Of a DNA stretch of 64,000 bases, positions 59,780 to 64,000 are shown piece after piece; position 1 is the first letter of the stretch, and every line of letters begins with the position of its first letter. The notes under the pieces are model-generated. The model was not told the origin of the DNA, ran no database searches, and worked only from the letters and a program-made list of their open reading frames with translations. The position numbers and the translations under genes are program-made. Source of the stretch: Zoogloea sp. (GTDB taxonomy: Bacteria; Pseudomonadota; Gammaproteobacteria; Burkholderiales; Rhodocyclaceae); NCBI RefSeq assembly GCF_023150065.1, contig NZ_JAKLLN010000007.1, positions 79,258 through 143,257 of the forward strand, read 5' to 3'.

Positions 59780-60562
59780 ATGAGCTTCAACTTTTACTTG
59801 CCCGGCTTGCGCGACAGCTGCAGGACGCTCATGACAGTGGCCGCCATCGGACTGTCGGCCTTCGCCCTTGCCGATGACGTGGAGACGGCCCGCAACGTGG
59901 TTGCCCGCTCCGATGAAGTGCGCTTTCCCCGTGACGGCTTCCAGGTACAGATCAATATCGAGTCGACCATCCCCGGTGAGCCCATGGAAGAAAGAAAGTA
60001 CCGGATTCTCTCCAAGGGCAACGAGAACACCATCGTGCAAACCCTCGAACCGGCCACCGACCGTGGACAGGCCATGCTCATGCGGGGCCGCGACCTGTGG
60101 GTCTTCATGCCGAACATTTCCCAGCCGGTGCGCCTGTCGCTGGCCCAGCGCCTGACCGGCCAAGTGGCCAACGGTGACCTGGCGCGCGCCAACTTCTCCG
60201 GCGACTACGAACCCAAGATCCTCCGTACCGAGACGATCGACGGAGAGAAGATGTATGTGCTGGAGCTCACCGCGGTGGACCGCGGCGTGACCTATGCCAA
60301 GGTTATCTACTGGGTCAGGCAATCGAACAACTGGCCCCATCGGGCCGAGTTCTACTCCCTCTCCGACCGTCTGCTCAAGGTGACCCGTTACGAGAAGTTC
60401 CAGAATCTGGGGGGGCGTATCCGCCCCACCCAGCTGGTGATGGAAGATGCCCTCAAGAAGGGCGAAGTGTCAGTGCTGCGCTACTCGCAGATGGCCGCCA
60501 AGGATCTTCCGGACCGGGTGTTCACGAAGCAGTACATGGACAAGCTCAACCGGGTCGATTGA
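59780..60562 (+). CDS. Outer membrane lipoprotein-sorting-like protein (LolA-fold, PF17131 type)
   Basis: 260 residues with a signal peptide (hydrophobic core MTVAAIGLSAFALA near 18-31). RGRDLWVFMPNISQPVRLSLAQRLTGQVANGDLARANFSGDY region near 97-138 and YAKVIYWVRQSNNWPHRAEFYS near 173-194 are characteristic. These LolA-like proteins bind lipids or lipoproteins in the periplasm and are usually encoded near FtsX-type ABC transporters and DUF1302 barrels. The ATG at 59780 has AAGGA 8 nt upstream; the open frame extends further but without support. Divergent from the ABC ATPase gene. Confidence 0.87.
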   Translation: MSFNFYLPGLRDSCRTLMTVAAIGLSAFALADDVETARNVVARSDEVRFPRDGFQVQINIESTIPGEPMEERKYRILSKGNENTIVQTLEPATDRGQAMLMRGRDLWVFMPNISQPVRLSLAQRLTGQVANGDLARANFSGDYEPKILRTETIDGEKMYVLELTAVDRGVTYAKVIYWVRQSNNWPHRAEFYSLSDRLLKVTRYEKFQNLGGRIRPTQLVMEDALKKGEVSVLRYSQMAAKDLPDRVFTKQYMDKLNRVD

Positions 60563-60589
60563 AGCACACGAGGCAGCCAGTTCACGCAC

Positions 60590-60625
60590 AAAAAGCCCGG
60601 CATGGCCAGTAAATGGCTGCCGGGC
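60590..60625 (-). terminator. Intrinsic terminator of rnr-rlmB
   Basis: GCCCGGCA (60595-60602) / TGCCGGGC (60618-60625) with an inner GCCA/TGGC stem. On the minus strand it is followed by TTTTT (60590-60594), 54 nt after the rlmB stop. Confidence 0.9.
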
Positions 60626-60679
60626 ACCCCACGACACACAATCCGTATCAGGTCAGGCGGACTTCATAGGTAATGAATC

Positions 60680-61426
60680 TCAGCCGCCCCGCTGGCGACG
60701 CGCCTCGAAAAGGCAAAGACCGCTGGCGACCGACACGTTGAGGCTTTCGACGGTGCCGTACATGGGAATGCTGATCAGCTCATCACAAGTCTCGCGGGTC
60801 AGACGACGCAGGCCATCCCCCTCGGCACCCAGCACCCAGGCAATCGGCCCCTTCTGGTCCACCGTATAGATGGATTTTTCCGCCTCCCCGGCCGCCCCCA
60901 GGATCCACACGCCAGCCTCCTGCATTTCACGCAAGGCCCGGGCGAGATTGGTTACCGTGATGTAGGGAACCGTATCCGCCGCGCCACTCGCCACCTTGAT
61001 GGCCGTGGCGTTCAGGCCAACGGCCTTGTCCTTCGGCGCAATGACCGCATGGGCACCTGCCGCATCGGCCACCCGCAGACAGGCCCCCAGGTTATGCGGA
61101 TCCTGGATGCCATCCAGCACCAGCAACAAGGCTGGCTCAGTCAGGCCGTCCAGCACATCGGGCAGCTTCAGCTCCTTGCGACGGCCGTCCACCCGGGCAA
61201 CAACCCCCTGATGGCGGCGGGTCCCGACCATGCGGTCAAGGCGTTCACCTTCGGATGGAATGACGCGGGCTCCGATCTGCTCTGCATGACGAAGCAGATC
61301 CCTGGCGCGGGCATCATTGCGCTGGGCGTCGGTGAAGATCTCGAAAATGCCCTCAGGATCCTGACGAAGCTTGGCGAGAACGGCATGAAAACCGTAGATG
61401 AGACGGGAACTGGTGTTGTCAGACAC
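60680..61426 (-). CDS. rlmB: 23S rRNA (guanosine-2'-O-)-methyltransferase
   Basis: Methylates G2251 (E. coli numbering) of 23S rRNA with SAM. 248 residues. N-terminal substrate-binding part IYGFHAVLAKLRQDP, then the SpoU knot domain with motif 1 DPHNLGACLRVADAAG near 110-125, motif 2 WVLGAEGDGLRRL near 199-211 and motif 3 IPMYGTVESLNVSVASG near 220-236. The start overlaps the rnr stop by 8 nt; rnr-rlmB is a conserved gene pair in proteobacteria. Confidence 0.96.
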   Translation of the reverse strand: MSDNTSSRLIYGFHAVLAKLRQDPEGIFEIFTDAQRNDARARDLLRHAEQIGARVIPSEGERLDRMVGTRRHQGVVARVDGRRKELKLPDVLDGLTEPALLLVLDGIQDPHNLGACLRVADAAGAHAVIAPKDKAVGLNATAIKVASGAADTVPYITVTNLARALREMQEAGVWILGAAGEAEKSIYTVDQKGPIAWVLGAEGDGLRRLTRETCDELISIPMYGTVESLNVSVASGLCLFEARRQRGG

Positions 61427-63890
61427 GAGACTTGGCTTTCTTCTTTGTGCTGTCCGCTGCGCTCTTGCGCGGCTTCGCGGTTTTGGCCTTGGCTGCGGCC
61501 TTGGTCTTTGCTTTCACAGCCTTTGGCGCGGGCGCCGATTCTACCGCCTCGAGAGGCACTTCGGGCTGGCTTGGGGAAGCAGAACGACGGCGCCCCGTCG
61601 AGGCAGCGGCCACTGCAACGGGAGCCGGCTCGGATGCGACGCGCGCCGCCTTGGTGCGCGCCGTCTTCCCCACCCGCTCCGTGACACGCTCCGGCCCCTG
61701 CAGGAGGCGAAAGTCGATCTTGCTGGCCTCCATATTGACCCGCACCAGTTGCACCCGCACCTGATCGGACAAGCGGTAGCGCTGGCCGCTGCGCTCCCCC
61801 ACCAAGGCGTGCTGGGCATCGTCGAAGTGGAAATAGTCGCTCCCCAGATCGGAGATATGCACGAGCCCCTCCACGAAGACATCGTGAAGCGCCACGAAAA
61901 GCCCGAAGGGCACCACCGCCGACACGCTGCCCTCAAACTCCTCACCGATCCGGTCCTGCATGTAGTAGCACTTGAGCCAGTTCTCCACATCCCGGTCGGC
62001 TTCGTCGGCGCGACGTTCGGTCATCGAACAATGCATCCCGATCGCGTCCCAGTCGCCGTTCTCCTGCGCCGGCACGTATTGCTGCCCCAGCAGCGCCGCC
62101 TTGATGGCACGATGAACCAACAGATCGGGGTAGCGCCGGATGGGTGACGTGAAGTGGGTATAGGCCTCATAGGCAAGGCCGAAGTGCCCGACGTTGTCGG
62201 GGCTATACACTGCCTGGCGCAGGGAGCGCAGCATCACCGTCTGAAGGAGTTGCAGATCAGGGCGCTCCTTGATGCTCTCCAGCAAGCGGGCGTAATCACC
62301 TGCCTTCGGCTCCTCGCCGCCGCCCAACTGCAGGCCGAACTCGCCGAGGAAGTCCCGCAGCTTGGCGAGCTTTTCGGGGGTCGGACCTTCGTGCACCCGG
62401 TACAGCGCCGGATGCTCCTGACTCTGCAGGAACTCGGAGGCACACACATTGGCAGCCAGCATGCATTCCTCGATCAGGCGATGGGCGTCGTTGCGGCTCT
62501 CCGGAATGATCTTCTCGATTTTCCCGTTGTCGTCGAACACCATCCGGGTTTCCTGGGTCTCGAAATCGATCGCCCCCCGTTTTGCCCGGGCCTTCAGCAG
62601 CACCCGGAAGAGCTTGTCCAGGTTCTGCAAGTGGGGGAGCAGGCCGCCCACGACTTCAAGGGCAGCCGGATCGTTTTCATACAGCGCTGCCGCAACCTGG
62701 TTGTAGGTCAGGCGTGCCTTCGAGAACATCACCGCCGGATAGAAGCGGTACTGCTTGATCACCCCGGTCTGGGAGATCGCCATGTCACACACCATGCACA
62801 GGCGCTCGACCTGCGGATTCAGGGAACACAGCCCGTTGGAGAGCTTCTCCGGCAGCATCGGAATGACCCGGCGCGGGAAGTAAACCGAATTGCCCCGATC
62901 GTAGGCCTCGCCATCCAGCGCCGAACCGACGGTCACATAATGGGAGACATCAGCGATGGCCACGACGAGCCGGAAGCCCCGCCCCTGGCGCTCGCAATAC
63001 ACGGCATCGTCGAAATCCCTGGCCGTTTCACCATCGATGGTCACCAGCGGAAGCGCGGTGAGATCTTCCCTGCCCTTCCAGTCCATCTTGCGAACCTTGT
63101 CAGGCAGGCGTCGGGTCTGCTCCTTCGCAGCCTTGCCGAACTCGAACGGCAACTCGTGTTTGCGCAGGGCGATCTCGATCTCCATGCCGGGATCGGCATA
63201 GTTTCCGAGCACTTCAACAACCTTGCCGATCGGCTGTGCATAGCGGGTCGGCTGTTCGACCAGTTCCACCACCACCACCTGCCCCGCCACGGCCTTGGAT
63301 TTGGCGCCCGGGGCGAGCAGGATCTCCTGGGAGATGCGGCGATTCTCGGGGACAACCAGGGTCACCCCGTTCTCCACCAGCACCCGGCCGACCACCCGGG
63401 TGTTGGCACGCTCCAGCACCTCGACGATCTTGCCTTCCGGCCTGCCGCGTCGATCGAGGCCCGCAATACGCACCATCACCCGATCACCGTGAAGCACCTC
63501 GCGCATCTCGTTGGGCCCGAGGAAAACATCAGCCCCCTCCTCGTCTGTCACCACAAAGCCGTAACCCTCGGGGTGCCCCTGCACCGTACCGCGGATGAGA
63601 TCCGCCTTGGCGGGCAACAGATAGGCACCACCCCGGTTGCGCATGACCTGGCCGTCACGCTGCATTGCAAACATGCGACGTTCAAAGAACTCCATCTCCA
63701 CCGCCTGGATGTCCAGGGCGGTCGCGAGATCAGCAAACAGTAGAGGGACGCCATGCTCGGCCAGCGTCTGAATGATGAATTCCCGGCTCGGCAGCGGAAA
63801 ATCGTACTTCTGGGACTCCCGCTCAAAGAAAGGATCGCTGCGACGCAGCTTGCTAAGTTTTTTAGTGTTTTTGGCTTTTGATATTGACAC
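61419..63890 (-). CDS. rnr: Ribonuclease R
   Basis: Processive 3'-5' exoribonuclease of the RNB family, able to degrade structured RNA. 823 residues. N-terminal winged helix (REFIIQTLAEHGVPL near 36-50), cold-shock domains (about 85-240), RNB catalytic domain with IDGETARDFDDAVY near 285-298 holding the metal-binding Asp cluster, then S1 domain (EEFEGSVSAVVPFGLFVALHDVFVEGL near 645-671). The last ~100 residues are rich in Ala, Lys and Pro, a basic tail typical of RNase R though long here. The start is GTG at 63890; no in-frame ATG exists before the conserved part. This codon overlaps the -35 box of the divergent tRNA-Leu promoter. Confidence 0.95.
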   Translation of the reverse strand: MSISKAKNTKKLSKLRRSDPFFERESQKYDFPLPSREFIIQTLAEHGVPLLFADLATALDIQAVEMEFFERRMFAMQRDGQVMRNRGGAYLLPAKADLIRGTVQGHPEGYGFVVTDEEGADVFLGPNEMREVLHGDRVMVRIAGLDRRGRPEGKIVEVLERANTRVVGRVLVENGVTLVVPENRRISQEILLAPGAKSKAVAGQVVVVELVEQPTRYAQPIGKVVEVLGNYADPGMEIEIALRKHELPFEFGKAAKEQTRRLPDKVRKMDWKGREDLTALPLVTIDGETARDFDDAVYCERQGRGFRLVVAIADVSHYVTVGSALDGEAYDRGNSVYFPRRVIPMLPEKLSNGLCSLNPQVERLCMVCDMAISQTGVIKQYRFYPAVMFSKARLTYNQVAAALYENDPAALEVVGGLLPHLQNLDKLFRVLLKARAKRGAIDFETQETRMVFDDNGKIEKIIPESRNDAHRLIEECMLAANVCASEFLQSQEHPALYRVHEGPTPEKLAKLRDFLGEFGLQLGGGEEPKAGDYARLLESIKERPDLQLLQTVMLRSLRQAVYSPDNVGHFGLAYEAYTHFTSPIRRYPDLLVHRAIKAALLGQQYVPAQENGDWDAIGMHCSMTERRADEADRDVENWLKCYYMQDRIGEEFEGSVSAVVPFGLFVALHDVFVEGLVHISDLGSDYFHFDDAQHALVGERSGQRYRLSDQVRVQLVRVNMEASKIDFRLLQGPERVTERVGKTARTKAARVASEPAPVAVAAASTGRRRSASPSQPEVPLEAVESAPAPKAVKAKTKAAAKAKTAKPRKSAADSTKKKAKSRV

Positions 63891-63911
63891 GGATAATTTC
63901 TACTCTATAAT
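63884..63911 (+). promoter_or_regulatory. Consensus sigma-70 promoter of tRNA-Leu
   Basis: TTGACA (63884-63889), 16-nt spacer, TATAAT (63906-63911). Both hexamers match the consensus exactly. The predicted start lies near 63918, just before the tRNA at 63924. The -35 box covers the rnr GTG codon on the other strand. Confidence 0.88.
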
Positions 63912-63923
63912 TTTGAGCTCGTT

Positions 63924-64000
63924 GCCCAGATGGCGAAATTGGTAGACGCGCTAGTTTCAGGTACTAGTGCCGCGAGGCGTGGAGGTTCGAGTCCTCTCTG
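63924..64000 (+). tRNA. tRNA-Leu (anticodon CAG), 3' end cut by window edge
   Basis: Starts GCCCAGATGGCGAAATTGGT, the usual proteobacterial leucine tRNA 5' half with D-loop box A (TGGCGAAATTGGTAGACGC). The anticodon stem-loop CTAGTTTCAGGTACTAG gives anticodon CAG. A long class II variable arm and the T-arm GGTTCGAGTCC follow. The acceptor 3' strand and CCA are beyond the window. Confidence 0.95.

Overview
The window is a high-GC, gene-dense stretch of proteobacterial chromosome. The family mix points to a betaproteobacterium, most likely of the Rhodocyclales (Zoogloea/Azoarcus/Thauera type): rpsT, hemP-bfd, argD-argF-argG, a DUF2788 protein, a CobD/CbiB-family protein and a large exosortase A (XrtA, PEP-CTERM) exopolysaccharide locus. 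This assignment is inferred from gene content, not from a phylogenetic marker. I saw no insertion sequence, prophage, CRISPR array or rRNA.

Left part (1-26068). The end of a kdsA-pyrG operon with a recognisable promoter is followed by acyl-CoA metabolism genes (thioesterase, acetoacetyl-CoA ligase, isochorismatase-fold hydrolase) divergent from ETF-ubiquinone oxidoreductase. A perfect 20-bp palindrome lies between the divergent genes. Next come purL and a membrane diguanylate cyclase preceded by two tandem hairpins. A tight five-gene envelope glycosylation cassette follows (PAP2 phosphatase, LPGS_TM membrane protein, polyprenyl-phosphate type GT2, two ArnT/PMT-type GT39 enzymes). Then come prpE, a response regulator with a degenerate GGDEF domain, acuI, an HDOD protein and uup.

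Middle part (26069-36571). This holds a Fur-type iron-regulated hemP-bfd pair, rpsT, a beta-ketothiolase, and a housekeeping run (CobD/CbiB-like, Nudix CoA pyrophosphatase). A retropepsin-like protease and a glutamine amidotransferase have overlapping divergent start codons. YjfB-like, yajQ, ppnP, DUF2788, argG, argF and argD follow.

Right part (36572-64000). From 57472 down to 36572, all on the minus strand, is the XrtA exopolysaccharide locus: export lipoprotein, chain-length determinant, tyrosine autokinase, TIGR03016-type outer-membrane protein, ATPase, DUF3473 deacetylase, FemAB-like protein, XrtA-EpsI fusion, four glycosyltransferases, asparagine-synthase-like amidotransferase, CapK-like adenylating enzyme, second deacetylase, O-antigen-ligase-like membrane protein and a small repeat protein. 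No PEP-CTERM substrate, priming glycosyltransferase, flippase or PrsK/PrsR regulator is seen here. Beyond it are a DUF1302 barrel, an ABC ATPase without an adjacent permease and a divergent LolA-like protein, then rlmB-rnr. A tRNA-Leu(CAG) is cut by the window end; its consensus promoter overlaps the rnr start codon.

I did not find a wholly unprecedented system. The strongest leads are the 48-nt structured inverted repeat ahead of the EPS operon, the GT39/LPGS_TM cassette, the permease-less LolA/ABC/DUF1302 set, and several unusual divergent control regions.
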